DNA from: Actinobacteria bacterium casp-actino5
GTDB taxonomy: Bacteria > Actinomycetota > Acidimicrobiia > Acidimicrobiales > Ilumatobacteraceae
Reading direction: 5' to 3'
Length of the DNA stretch: 43,565 bases
Assembly (NCBI GenBank): GCA_001510385.1
Contig: LFFE01000030.1
Span: 1 to 43,565 of the forward strand
Shown here in pieces: positions 35,544 to 43,565 of this stretch. Below the pieces are notes generated by a model. It had not been told where the DNA came from. It worked only from the letters and a program-made list of their open reading frames with translations, and ran no database searches. A program made the translations under genes and the position numbers. The number at the start of each line of letters is the position of its first letter. Positions within the stretch are counted from its first letter, which is position 1.

Positions 35544-36749
35544 ATGGGACATACATTTGACACATCGACAGCGGTCGGACATTGCCCGTTTATGCCGGTG
35601 TTTGGGCCACCTGCCCTGATGCTCGAACGCGGTGATGGAACAGAGGTGTTCGCTACCGATGGAACGCGCTACCTCGACTTTCTCGCCGGAATCGCTGTCG
35701 TGTCACTCGGGCATTCAAACCCGGTCATCGCTGACGCGATTGCTGAGCAGGCTCGAAAACTGGTGCATGTCAGTAACTTTTTTGCGAACCCGGTCGCGAC
35801 GGCCGCGGCGATGTCGGTTGACGGTCTTCTCACTGAGGCGACGGGACGACCTGGGCAGGTGTTTTTCACGAACTCTGGTGCCGAGGCAAATGAGTGTGCG
35901 TTAAAGCTCGCACGAAAGTTCGCGGGCCCTGGTCGTCACAACGTCGTGACCGCTCTTGGTTCGTTCCATGGCCGAACCCTCGCGACGTTGGCCGCAACTG
36001 GGCAGCCCGCCAAGCATGAACCGTTTGCTCCGATGCCCGAGGGGTTTATTCATGTTCCGTGGGGTGATTTGGCGGCAATTGAAGCAGCTGTTGATGACTC
36101 TGTCGGTGCAGTGTTCCTTGAGTCGGTTCAGGGTGAAGGCGGAGTGAATCCGGCTCCAGCTGGCTACCTCGAGGGCGTCAGAGAAATCTGCACTCGAAAG
36201 GGTGCTCTGATGATGATCGATGAAGTGCAAACTGGTTTTGCTCGAACTGGAGCATGGTTTGGATTTGAGCACTCAGGAGTATCACCAGACGTCGTCACTC
36301 TTGCGAAAGCAATGGGTAATGGTATGCCGATCGGAGCATGCTGGGCTCCTGTCGAGATTGCGGCGGCCTTTGTGCCTGGAGACCATGGCAGCACGTATAG
36401 CGGAACAGCACTTGCAACTGTTGCGGTTGAGACGGTGATCTCGGAGATGAAGCGTCTTGATGCTCCAGTCCTCGCAAGAACAGCAGAAGCACGTATTCGG
36501 ACGTTGCTTGACGGTGCAGATGGTGTGACTGGTGTTCGCGGGAGTGGGCTGTTGTTGGGTGTTGCTCTTGAGGAAGGAATTGTGGCTGGTGATGTCGCGG
36601 CCGAGGCACTCGCAAACGGCCTCATTGTGAATGCGGTGAATGCCGCAACAATTCGCTTGGCCCCTCCGCTAACGGTTTCCGACAAGGAGATCGAGGAGGC
36701 AATTGCAATCCTGATCGACGCAATTTCAGTTGTCCGGAGTCGGTCATGA
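35544..36749 (+). CDS. argD: Acetylornithine aminotransferase
   Basis: A 401-residue PLP-dependent class III aminotransferase. It shows FTNSGAEANECALKLAR, GSFHGRTLATLAATGQ, MMIDEVQTGFARTG and the PLP-lysine motif TLAKAMGNGMPIGA; STYSGTALATVAVE binds phosphate. It converts acetylglutamate semialdehyde to acetylornithine. The ATG at 35544 directly follows the argB stop; the longer reading frame upstream only shadows argB. It overlaps argF (ATGA). Confidence 0.95.
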   Translation: MGHTFDTSTAVGHCPFMPVFGPPALMLERGDGTEVFATDGTRYLDFLAGIAVVSLGHSNPVIADAIAEQARKLVHVSNFFANPVATAAAMSVDGLLTEATGRPGQVFFTNSGAEANECALKLARKFAGPGRHNVVTALGSFHGRTLATLAATGQPAKHEPFAPMPEGFIHVPWGDLAAIEAAVDDSVGAVFLESVQGEGGVNPAPAGYLEGVREICTRKGALMMIDEVQTGFARTGAWFGFEHSGVSPDVVTLAKAMGNGMPIGACWAPVEIAAAFVPGDHGSTYSGTALATVAVETVISEMKRLDAPVLARTAEARIRTLLDGADGVTGVRGSGLLLGVALEEGIVAGDVAAEALANGLIVNAVNAATIRLAPPLTVSDKEIEEAIAILIDAISVVRSRS

Positions 36750-37651
36750 CAACACGGCACCTACTCAACATCATTGACCTTTCAATCGATGAACTTTCAT
36801 TAGTCGGAGACCTGTCTGATCGTGTGCTCAACGACTTGCACCGCCCGCTCGCTGGTGGCGGCGTTGCCTTGATCTTCGAAAAGCCGTCAAACCGCACGCG
36901 CCAGTCGATGGAGATGGCGGTTGTTCAACTGGGGGGTCACCCGGTGTATACCCGCGGTGAGGAAGTTGGTTTGGATACCCGCGAGTCCGTCGAAGATGTC
37001 ATCCAGATCCTCGAGGGTTATCACTCGATGGTGGCGGCTCGAGTGTTTTCGCACGGTGTCGTCGAGCGGATGGCAGCACTGTCATCGATTCCAATTGTCA
37101 ACATGTTGTCCGACTGGTCGCATCCGCTTCAGGCGCTTGCTGATCTCCGGACGATGCGTCACGAATTTGGTTCGTTGTCGGGTCGCCAAGTCGCATGGGT
37201 GGGTGACTACAACAATGTCGCAAGATCGCTCGGCGAGGCGTGCGTGATGTCGGGGATGTCTATTCGGTTTGCGTGTCCCGGGGGGTTCGAACCCTCGGTT
37301 GCCGAGTGTGAGCGTCTGGCGAAACTTGGCTCGGGCGAGGTCATCTCGACTGATGACCCTGTCGAAGCGGCCACCCACGCTGATGCTGTTCACACCGACA
37401 CCTGGGTGTCGATGGGGCAGGAGGACGAGGTCGAAGAGCGTCGTCGCATATTTGCGCCCTACAGCGTTACCGATGAGTTGATGGCGGTGGCTTCGAGCGA
37501 CGCCATCTTTATGCATTGCCTTCCTGCATATCGAGGGTACGAGGTGGCGGCCTCGGTGATTGATGGACCCGCATCAAGAGTGGTTCGACAGGGTCACGAT
37601 CGTTTGCACGCGGCTCGTGGAGCACTCGCATTTCTGGGAGGTGTCCGTTGA
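36746..37651 (+). CDS. argF: Ornithine carbamoyltransferase
   Basis: A 301-residue transcarbamoylase making citrulline from ornithine and carbamoyl phosphate. The carbamoyl-phosphate loop reads FEKPSNRTR instead of the common EKTSTRTR but keeps S-x-R-T-R. DWSHPLQALADL and the ornithine-binding MHCLPAYRG are present. Operon context with argB, argD, argR and argH supports ornithine rather than acetylornithine as the acceptor. It overlaps argR by the TTGA junction. Confidence 0.93.
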   Translation: MTTRHLLNIIDLSIDELSLVGDLSDRVLNDLHRPLAGGGVALIFEKPSNRTRQSMEMAVVQLGGHPVYTRGEEVGLDTRESVEDVIQILEGYHSMVAARVFSHGVVERMAALSSIPIVNMLSDWSHPLQALADLRTMRHEFGSLSGRQVAWVGDYNNVARSLGEACVMSGMSIRFACPGGFEPSVAECERLAKLGSGEVISTDDPVEAATHADAVHTDTWVSMGQEDEVEERRRIFAPYSVTDELMAVASSDAIFMHCLPAYRGYEVAASVIDGPASRVVRQGHDRLHAARGALAFLGGVR

Positions 37652-38133
37652 GTGTCAAGACCCGCCGTCAACAGTTGATTTCTCGGTTTATTGAGCAGCA
37701 AGAAGTTGTTAACCAGGCGCAGCTTGTCAAGTTGTTACTCGCTGAGCAGGTACCGGCGACGCAGGCCACTGTGTCGCGCGATCTCGACGATCTCGGGGCG
37801 ATCAAGGTGAGGACGGCATCTGGTTCCTCGGTGTATGCGCTGCCTGAGTTCGCTCCTGATCGTGTTGCGCCGGTAGATCAACTCCGTCGTGTCATGGGCG
37901 AATGGGTCGGTGAGGTCACTAGTTCATCAAATCTTGTGGTGGTGAGAACGCCGCCGGGTTGTGCCCATGTTGTTGCATCTGCTCTTGATCGCAGCGCTGT
38001 TGATGGCCTGATCGGTACGGTTGCAGGTGACGACACGGTGTTGTGTATTGCCGGGGAGAATTCGAGCGGAACACAACTTGCAGAACATCTTCGTCGTCTT
38101 GCCGGCATTGATGGAGGTTTGAGTCATGGATGA
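37648..38133 (+). CDS. argR: Arginine repressor (TTG start)
   Basis: A 161-residue ArgR. The winged-helix N domain contains ISRFIEQQEVVNQAQLVKLL and TQATVSRDLDDLGAIKV; the C-terminal hexamerisation and arginine-binding domain contains LVVVRTPPGCAHVVASALD and GTVAGDDTVLCIA. The start is TTG, overlapping the argF stop, with GGGAGG at 37636-37641. It should bind the ARG boxes ahead of argC and so control its own operon, as in other actinobacteria. The end overlaps argH by 8 bases. Confidence 0.96.
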   Translation: MSVKTRRQQLISRFIEQQEVVNQAQLVKLLLAEQVPATQATVSRDLDDLGAIKVRTASGSSVYALPEFAPDRVAPVDQLRRVMGEWVGEVTSSSNLVVVRTPPGCAHVVASALDRSAVDGLIGTVAGDDTVLCIAGENSSGTQLAEHLRRLAGIDGGLSHG

Positions 38134-39526
38134 ACAGAAGAGTTCAGATTCGTTATGGCACGGTCGCTTCGCCGGCGGGCCCGCAGAAGCCTTGATGGCC
38201 TATACCGTCAGCCTTCCGTTTGATCGTCGGCTATGGGAGGTCGACATTCGCGGGTCGCAGGCTCATGTTCGTGGCCTCGGTCGGGCAGGTGTGCTGTCGG
38301 CGCCAGAAGTCGAGGATGTCCTCGCCGCCCTCGACGATGTTCGAGCAGAGTTTGTTGCGGGAACGTTTGAGTTCCGTGAAGGTGATGAAGATATTCACAC
38401 TGCGGTTGAACGTCGAGTGACTGAAATCGCCGGAGATGCTGGTGCGCGTCTGCACACGGCTCGGAGCCGGAATGACCAGATTGCGACCGACCTGCGGCTG
38501 TGGACGAAGCAGGCCATCGCCGAGGTTGCAGCTGGTGTGGTGAACCTTCAACAGGTATTGCTCTCGCGTGCCCGCGAGTCGGGTGAAGCGTACCTTCCGG
38601 GGTACACCCATCTTCAGCGCGCGCAGCCCGTCATGCTTGCGCATCATCTGCTGGCGCATGCGTGGTCGTTGCATCGGGATCTTGATCGGCTATTCGATGC
38701 TTATCGCCGGCTTGACGTCTCGCCTCTCGGTGCCGGTGCACTTGCTGGCACCTCGATTGCCATTGATCCAGCATCGACCGCTGAAGATTTAGGATTCGCA
38801 TCGGTGTTCTCGAATTCGCTTGACGCCGTGAGCGACCGTGACTTCGTTGCGGAGACGTTGTTTGACTTATCGCTGATCGGAATTCATCTGTCAAGAATCG
38901 GTGAGGAGTGGGTGTTGTGGACATCTGAGGAGTTTGGCTTTGCCCGCCTCGATGATGCCTACGCAACCGGGTCGTCGATGCTGCCGCAAAAGAAGAACGC
39001 TGATATCGCAGAACTCGCTCGCGGTAAATCGGGACGCTTGATCGGAAACCTCACCGGACTACTGGCAACTCTGAAAGCGCTTCCGTTGGCCTATAACCGT
39101 GACCTGCAAGAGGACAAGGAGCCGCTTTTCGACTCTGTTGAACAAACGGTGCTCGGGCTTGCAGCCATCGCAGGAATGATCGACACTGCCGTCTTTGATA
39201 GAAGTCGTATGGCTGAGGCTGCAAATGCAGACCTTTTGGCTGCCACCGACCTTGCTGAACACCTCGTCCGTCGTGGCATCCCGTTCCGTCAGGCTCATGC
39301 ACAAGTTGGGCAACTCGTTCGGCGTCATGTTGCTGGTGAGGCGAACCTGCGTGACCTTGCAGTGGCAGAGATTGGTCCTGATTGCGCCGAATATTTTGAA
39401 CCAGGCGGTGCAACACGGATGCGCACCTCTCCTGGTGGGGCGGGCCCATCTCCGGTGGCCGTGCAAATCGAGATGTTTTCTGCACGGCTGCAAGAATCGA
39501 TCGATCGCTTAGGGCAGTTGGGTTGA
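38126..39526 (+). CDS. argH: Argininosuccinate lyase
   Basis: A 466-residue fumarase-superfamily lyase giving arginine and fumarate. LWHGRFAGGPAEALMAYT opens it; LHTARSRNDQIATDLRLW, GYTHLQRAQPVMLAHHLLAH and the flexible signature loop SSMLPQKKNADIAELARGKS are intact. The substrate-making partner argG (argininosuccinate synthase), normally just upstream in actinobacteria, is not present. ATG inside the end of argR. Confidence 0.96.
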   Translation: MDEQKSSDSLWHGRFAGGPAEALMAYTVSLPFDRRLWEVDIRGSQAHVRGLGRAGVLSAPEVEDVLAALDDVRAEFVAGTFEFREGDEDIHTAVERRVTEIAGDAGARLHTARSRNDQIATDLRLWTKQAIAEVAAGVVNLQQVLLSRARESGEAYLPGYTHLQRAQPVMLAHHLLAHAWSLHRDLDRLFDAYRRLDVSPLGAGALAGTSIAIDPASTAEDLGFASVFSNSLDAVSDRDFVAETLFDLSLIGIHLSRIGEEWVLWTSEEFGFARLDDAYATGSSMLPQKKNADIAELARGKSGRLIGNLTGLLATLKALPLAYNRDLQEDKEPLFDSVEQTVLGLAAIAGMIDTAVFDRSRMAEAANADLLAATDLAEHLVRRGIPFRQAHAQVGQLVRRHVAGEANLRDLAVAEIGPDCAEYFEPGGATRMRTSPGGAGPSPVAVQIEMFSARLQESIDRLGQLG

Positions 39527-39530
39527 CGAG

Positions 39531-40142
39531 ATGGCAGTGACCTTTGCTGCTGTGTTTGTGACGATGCTGGTCATTATGGATCCGATCGGCAATGTGCCGA
39601 TCTTCTTGTCGGTGACTCGGCGCCTCTCGCCTCGGGAGCGGTCGCGCTCTGCGTTATTGGCGGTATTGACTGCAGCCCTCGTGATTGCTGGTTTTGCTGT
39701 CGGTGGTCGACAGGTGCTGGGATTCCTCGATGTCTCCGTACCTGCTCTTCAGGGTGCAGGGGGTTTACTGCTATTGCTCGTAGCTCTTCAATTGCTGATG
39801 AGCGCAAACGACGATGACGCTGACTCGCCTGCGATTGATCATGTGGCGGTTGCAATGGTTCCTCTTGGTACGCCGCTTCTGGCGGGTCCAGGTGCGATTG
39901 TTGCAGCGATTGTGTTTGTGCAAAATTCTTCAACTGCTCGCGAGCGGTGGTTGATTGCTGCCGCCCTTGCGGTCGTCCTTGTGCTGGTCTACCTGGCGAT
40001 GCGATTTGCCGAATTGGTCAACCGATTGATTGGCCAGTCCGGAATTCTGCTGCTGAGCCGGATTGCTGGTTTGCTTCTCGCTGCGATTGCCGTGCAGATG
40101 ATTGCTGACTCGGTCACCGGGTTCATCAACGCGGCACCATAA
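39531..40142 (+). CDS. MarC-family membrane protein
   Basis: A 203-residue integral membrane protein with about six hydrophobic segments. Two repeated half-motifs mark the family: MDPIGNVPIFLSVT near the N terminus and PLLAGPGAIVAAIVF in the middle; LLSRIAGLLLAAIAVQMIAD is the last segment. Transport substrate and role are unknown; the early idea of multidrug resistance has not held up. It starts 4 bases after argH, so it is probably co-transcribed with the arginine genes. Convergent with the DUF2332 gene. Confidence 0.9.
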   Translation: MAVTFAAVFVTMLVIMDPIGNVPIFLSVTRRLSPRERSRSALLAVLTAALVIAGFAVGGRQVLGFLDVSVPALQGAGGLLLLLVALQLLMSANDDDADSPAIDHVAVAMVPLGTPLLAGPGAIVAAIVFVQNSSTARERWLIAAALAVVLVLVYLAMRFAELVNRLIGQSGILLLSRIAGLLLAAIAVQMIADSVTGFINAAP

Positions 40143-40192
40143 GTGGTCTTCGTAGTTTTGAGTAGACCTGCACGATCCGACTGGTCCTGGCA

Positions 40193-41308
40193 TCAAGTTG
40201 CCGCGGGCGAACTCGGATGGAACCAGTAGCCGTGTGGGTGCATGATCCCCAAGTGGTGAGTGTGCGATGACCCGTCGACCCAGTCGATTCGGGTCACTGC
40301 AGTGTGTTCCGATCGCTTCGGGTCATTGGCTAGACCCTTGTCGTGGGCGAGCGCTTGCGTGGTTGAGGGTTGTTCGAGGTACACCCAGGTGAAGTTGCGA
40401 TGTCGGCCAAGCTCCTCAAGTCGAGTGCGGTAGGCGTGTTGGTCGCCCTCGCTGAGGTACGACAGCACCCAAGAGTTGATAATGGTGAGGTGTTCGTCGT
40501 GGAACGTTGCGACGTCGTCAAGCGCTGAGAGGGCATCTGCTCGGCGAAGGTCTACGGGATGGCGTTTTGCCCAGTCGATCGCTGAGGTGAGCCGGCTGAT
40601 GCGATCTAACTGGTCTGGCCACACGCATGCGAGAAGCCACGATGCGTCCTCGCTGTGCACATCGATTGGGAGGGGGTCGAATCCGGTGCGCCGTGTGAAT
40701 CTGCCGATCTCAACACTTGGTTGCTCTGTTGCTCTCACGCTGCAGTGCAGCGATGGGGCGTTGAGGTTGCCGGCTGCTGCTGTCCAGCTTCGGTTCTCCG
40801 CGGTGTAGGTGCAGTAGTAGGCATCAAGGTGCAGGTTGAGCCCGGCAGAACACCCGATGTCGATAAGGGCCGAGTCAGTCGTAACCGGGTGGTGCGCTAG
40901 CGCCAGCCTGAGAATTGCCGAGCGAGAAACGTCGTTTGTTTGTGTGTGGCGTGTGCTGACGAGAGCAGCGATGTCTTGACTGAACTCTCTGCAGAAATCG
41001 TTGAGGTCGCGCAGTAGGTCAGCGACACGTGCTTCGCGTTGATGGGCTCGTCCAGTGACTGAGGGAAATCGCTGTGCGAGCGGTGAGTTTGGATGCTTGA
41101 GTACGAGGTGGTGCACTGCCGCAAGAAAAAGCACCGGTCGTCGTTGCGGTCCTGGAGCATTGTTTAAGAGTTCGCGAATATGCGAGCGCGGGTCACTAGC
41201 AATGGCTTCAGAAATGTCGGCGTAGAGCGGAGCGCGTGAGCCGGTCGTTGCTGCAAAGTCTCGGAATAACTCTGCGAGTTCGTGATCTCCCGACGGCTCG
41301 TGCGGCAT
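40193..41308 (-). CDS. DUF2332-family protein
   Basis: A 371-residue protein that I place in DUF2332 by RELLNNAPGPQRRPVLFLAA followed by HHLVLKHPNSPLAQRFPS near residue 60. The middle contains ALIDIGCSAGLNLHLDAY, a Rossmann-like glycine motif resembling a methyltransferase SAM loop; the biochemical role is unknown. The ATG at 41308 is preferred over an upstream in-frame start at 41413, because the latter overlaps tyrS and because TACGCT lies 6 bases ahead of 41308. Confidence 0.78.
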   Translation of the reverse strand: MPHEPSGDHELAELFRDFAATTGSRAPLYADISEAIASDPRSHIRELLNNAPGPQRRPVLFLAAVHHLVLKHPNSPLAQRFPSVTGRAHQREARVADLLRDLNDFCREFSQDIAALVSTRHTQTNDVSRSAILRLALAHHPVTTDSALIDIGCSAGLNLHLDAYYCTYTAENRSWTAAAGNLNAPSLHCSVRATEQPSVEIGRFTRRTGFDPLPIDVHSEDASWLLACVWPDQLDRISRLTSAIDWAKRHPVDLRRADALSALDDVATFHDEHLTIINSWVLSYLSEGDQHAYRTRLEELGRHRNFTWVYLEQPSTTQALAHDKGLANDPKRSEHTAVTRIDWVDGSSHTHHLGIMHPHGYWFHPSSPAAT

Positions 41309-41313
41309 TCTCG

Positions 41314-41320
41314 TAGCGTA
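41314..41320. promoter_or_regulatory. Overlapping bidirectional -10, DUF2332 / tyrS
   Basis: TAGCGTA gives TACGCT on the minus strand, 6 bases before the DUF2332 ATG, and TAGCGT on the plus strand toward tyrS, implying a leader of about 45 bases. The heptamer is the same as that between the DUF1844 gene and infC. Confidence 0.4.
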
Positions 41321-41371
41321 GGTGCCGGGCAATGTCGGATCTCGTGCTGAGTCGTGGCACGATGTTGGCGT

Positions 41372-42634
41372 ATGGATTTCATCACCGAACTCGAGGCCCG
41401 TGGGCTTATCCACGACACGACTGATCGTGAGCAGTTTTCTGCCCGGTTAGCGTCAGGATCAGTTGGGGTGTACGTCGGCTTTGATCCAACTGCAGATTCA
41501 TTACATGTCGGCCACCTGCTTGGTCAGGTGGGTCTCCGCCGATTTCAGATGAACGGTCACCGAGTCTTTCCGCTCGCCGGTGGCGCAACTGGGATGGTTG
41601 GCGATCCGAGTGGACGTTCTGAAGAGCGCAATTTGCTGACCCGTGACGAACTCGAACATAACGTGCGCAGCATCTCTCATCAGCTCGAGGGGATCTTGGA
41701 TTTCTCGGGACCAAACCCCGCCACGATGGTGAATAACGCTGACTGGACCGAGCAGATGCCGCTTCTCGAATTTTTGCGGGATGTCGGCAAGCACGTGTCA
41801 GTTCCTCAGATGCTTGCTAAAGATTCGGTGAAATCTCGGTTGTCGGCTGAGTCTGGTCTGTCGTTTACAGAGTTCAGTTACATGCTGTTGCAAGCCAATG
41901 ACTTTCGGCACTTGCATTCCGCTCACAATGTTGAATTGCAAATGGGTGGCAGCGACCAATGGGGCAACATTGTTGCGGGAATCGATCTGATTCGTCGCAC
42001 CTCAGGTGCATCCGTATTTGGGTTGACGTGGCCGCTGCTGACGAAGAGTGATGGTACGAAGTTTGGAAAAACGGCCTCGGGAGCCGTGTGGCTTGATCCT
42101 GAACGAACGAGCCCGTATCAGTTCCGTCAGTTTTGGTTGCAGACCGATGATGCTGATGTGCGTGATCGCCTGTTGCGGTTTAGTTTGCAGCCAATTGAAG
42201 AGATTGAGTCGATCCTCACAGAGCACGAAGCGGCCCCTCATGAGCGAGCCGCCCAACGCTCGCTGGCGCATGAGCTCACGGCAATGGTTCATGGCGAGCC
42301 AGCGGCGCGTGCTGCTGGTGCGGCAGCAGCGGTGTTGTTCGGGTCTGACCCTCGAGAGGCAGATGCCGATGCAATGGCGGTTGTTGCAGGCGAGTTGGCG
42401 TTGACTGAGGTTGCTGCAGCAGATTGCGCAGACCTGCCTGATCTGCTGGTTAGGTGTGGGTTAGCGAAGTCGAAGGGTGATGCCCGTCGCACGTTAGAGC
42501 AGCGAGGATTTCGTTGTAACGGTGAGGTTCTCGACCTTGATTCTGATGTGTTGCAAATTGCCCCACTCGAGGGCGGATACCGATTGATGCAGAAGGGACG
42601 AACGTCACATCATCTTCTGCAGATTTTTTCTTGA
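41372..42634 (+). CDS. tyrS: Tyrosine-tRNA ligase
   Basis: A 420-residue class I synthetase. GFDPTADSLHVGHLLGQVG carries the HIGH-type motif (HVGH), MGGSDQWGNI binds tyrosine, and KFGKT is the KMSKS-type loop in its usual tyrosyl variant. The C-terminal S4 domain spans about 355-420 (LVRCGLAKSKGDARRTLEQR). The ATG at 41372 is preferred over GTG 41354. No T-box is seen upstream. It is followed by the rRNA promoter region after its stop. Confidence 0.96.
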   Translation: MDFITELEARGLIHDTTDREQFSARLASGSVGVYVGFDPTADSLHVGHLLGQVGLRRFQMNGHRVFPLAGGATGMVGDPSGRSEERNLLTRDELEHNVRSISHQLEGILDFSGPNPATMVNNADWTEQMPLLEFLRDVGKHVSVPQMLAKDSVKSRLSAESGLSFTEFSYMLLQANDFRHLHSAHNVELQMGGSDQWGNIVAGIDLIRRTSGASVFGLTWPLLTKSDGTKFGKTASGAVWLDPERTSPYQFRQFWLQTDDADVRDRLLRFSLQPIEEIESILTEHEAAPHERAAQRSLAHELTAMVHGEPAARAAGAAAAVLFGSDPREADADAMAVVAGELALTEVAAADCADLPDLLVRCGLAKSKGDARRTLEQRGFRCNGEVLDLDSDVLQIAPLEGGYRLMQKGRTSHHLLQIFS

Positions 42635-42641
42635 CGCAGGG

Positions 42642-42670
42642 TTGTGCACGCACCGCGCGAGCAGTAGTGT
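42642..42670 (+). promoter_or_regulatory. Probable rRNA operon promoter
   Basis: TTGTGC (42642-42647), 17 bases, TAGTGT (42665-42670). TTGACG at 42631-42636, overlapping the tyrS stop, is a second -35-like match but has no -10 at the right distance. Confidence 0.45.
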
Positions 42671-42676
42671 TTCAAT

Positions 42677-42967
42677 TCGCCCCAAAAACCGAAAGGTTCG
42701 AGGGTGACACCTAGTCACGAAAGTGAAAGTGTCAGAGCAGTAGCTCCTTGAAAACGGAAGAGAAGACAGAACGCCAGTGCGGGCAGTCGGTCAGGGGAAA
42801 CTTAGGTTTCTGAGATTCGACTGTCTGTCAATTCAGTTGCCGGGTTTCCACCCGGTGACAAACTAAGTAATAAGTCAAGATTGCAGTCACTGAGTAAATT
42901 CCACTCACACTGCGCTCGACCATCAGCCGCTCGGTGGAGGAACAACCGTTCCGATATCGGCAGGTTT
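42677..42967 (+). promoter_or_regulatory. rRNA operon leader with antitermination-like sequence and hairpins
   Basis: No gene lies between tyrS and 16S. The leader holds TGACAC/GTGTCA enclosing TCAC-GAAA-GTGA (42705-42734, GNRA loop), then TTGAAAAC (42749-42756), which resembles actinobacterial rrn antitermination boxes. A nested hairpin CAGTCG/CGACTG around GAAAC-TTAG-GTTTC (42784-42823) and a stem around CCGGG/CCCGG (42836-42859) follow. Part of the distal leader should pair beyond the 16S 3' end for RNase III processing, but that end is outside the window. Confidence 0.5.

Positions 42968-43565
<598 letters not shown>

Noticed and set aside
41321..41371. T-box leader for tyrS
   Set aside because: The region is only about 50 bases long and lacks T-box elements.

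Overview
The window carries the chromosomal core of an actinobacterium. Three things support this. The order mihF-gmk-rpoZ-coaBC-metK-priA is a classic actinobacterial block. The priA-type protein has lost its helicase motifs, as in other actinobacteria. The 16S rRNA fragment at the right end looks actinobacterial. Moderate G+C, the 16S signature GCGGTGACACGTAGG and the gene content make me favour the class Acidimicrobiia (an inference; only about 600 nt of 16S are visible). I see no mobile element, CRISPR array, tRNA gene or horizontally acquired island.

Layout. 1-3063 (+): end of a cell-surface polysaccharide cluster, with three glycosyltransferases, the first cut by the window edge. 3072-8226 (-): a MaoC-like dehydratase and the riboflavin operon ribD-ribE-ribBA-ribH behind an FMN riboswitch, preceded by a beta-carbonic anhydrase. 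8256-16374 (+): the pyrimidine operon pyrR-pyrB-pyrC-carA-carB-pyrD, whose mRNA seems to begin with a PyrR-binding hairpin next to the pyrR ribosome-binding site. 16408-21873 (+): mihF, gmk, rpoZ, coaBC, metK and priA. 21879-22508 (-): an RsmC-like methyltransferase. 22489-26846 (+): def, fmt, rsmB, mogA, hisG, a tiny cold-shock-like protein and an alkyltransferase-like protein. 26861-27208 (-): a DUF1844 protein. 27227-32943 (+): infC-rpmI-rplT behind a long structured leader and an ATA start, a TrmH-family methyltransferase, then pheST behind its own leader. 32969-33532 (-): yqgE. 33574-40142 (+): argC-argB-argD-argF-argR-argH with tandem ARG boxes, then marC. 40193-41308 (-): a DUF2332 protein. 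41372-42634 (+): tyrS. 42642-43565 (+): rRNA promoter, structured leader and the first ~600 nt of 16S rRNA.

Most genes overlap their neighbours by 1-8 bases (ATGA, GTGA, TAATG), so translation is probably coupled within operons. Genes at the head of a transcription unit repeatedly show a TANNNT hexamer 6-8 bases before the start codon and no Shine-Dalgarno sequence, which points to leaderless mRNAs; I used this to choose several starts. Where regulation is expected, RNA or operator elements are visible: FMN riboswitch (rib), PyrR loop (pyr), ArgR boxes (arg), a possible leader-peptide attenuator (pheST) and a hairpin-rich leader (infC).

The most interesting signals are the pheST leader with its leaderless 17-codon ORF, the infC leader and ATA start, the perfect tandem-ARG-box arrangement over the argC -10, the repeated TAGCGTA bidirectional -10 motif, and the absence of argJ and argG from an otherwise contiguous arginine operon. 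No wholly new multi-gene system is evident.
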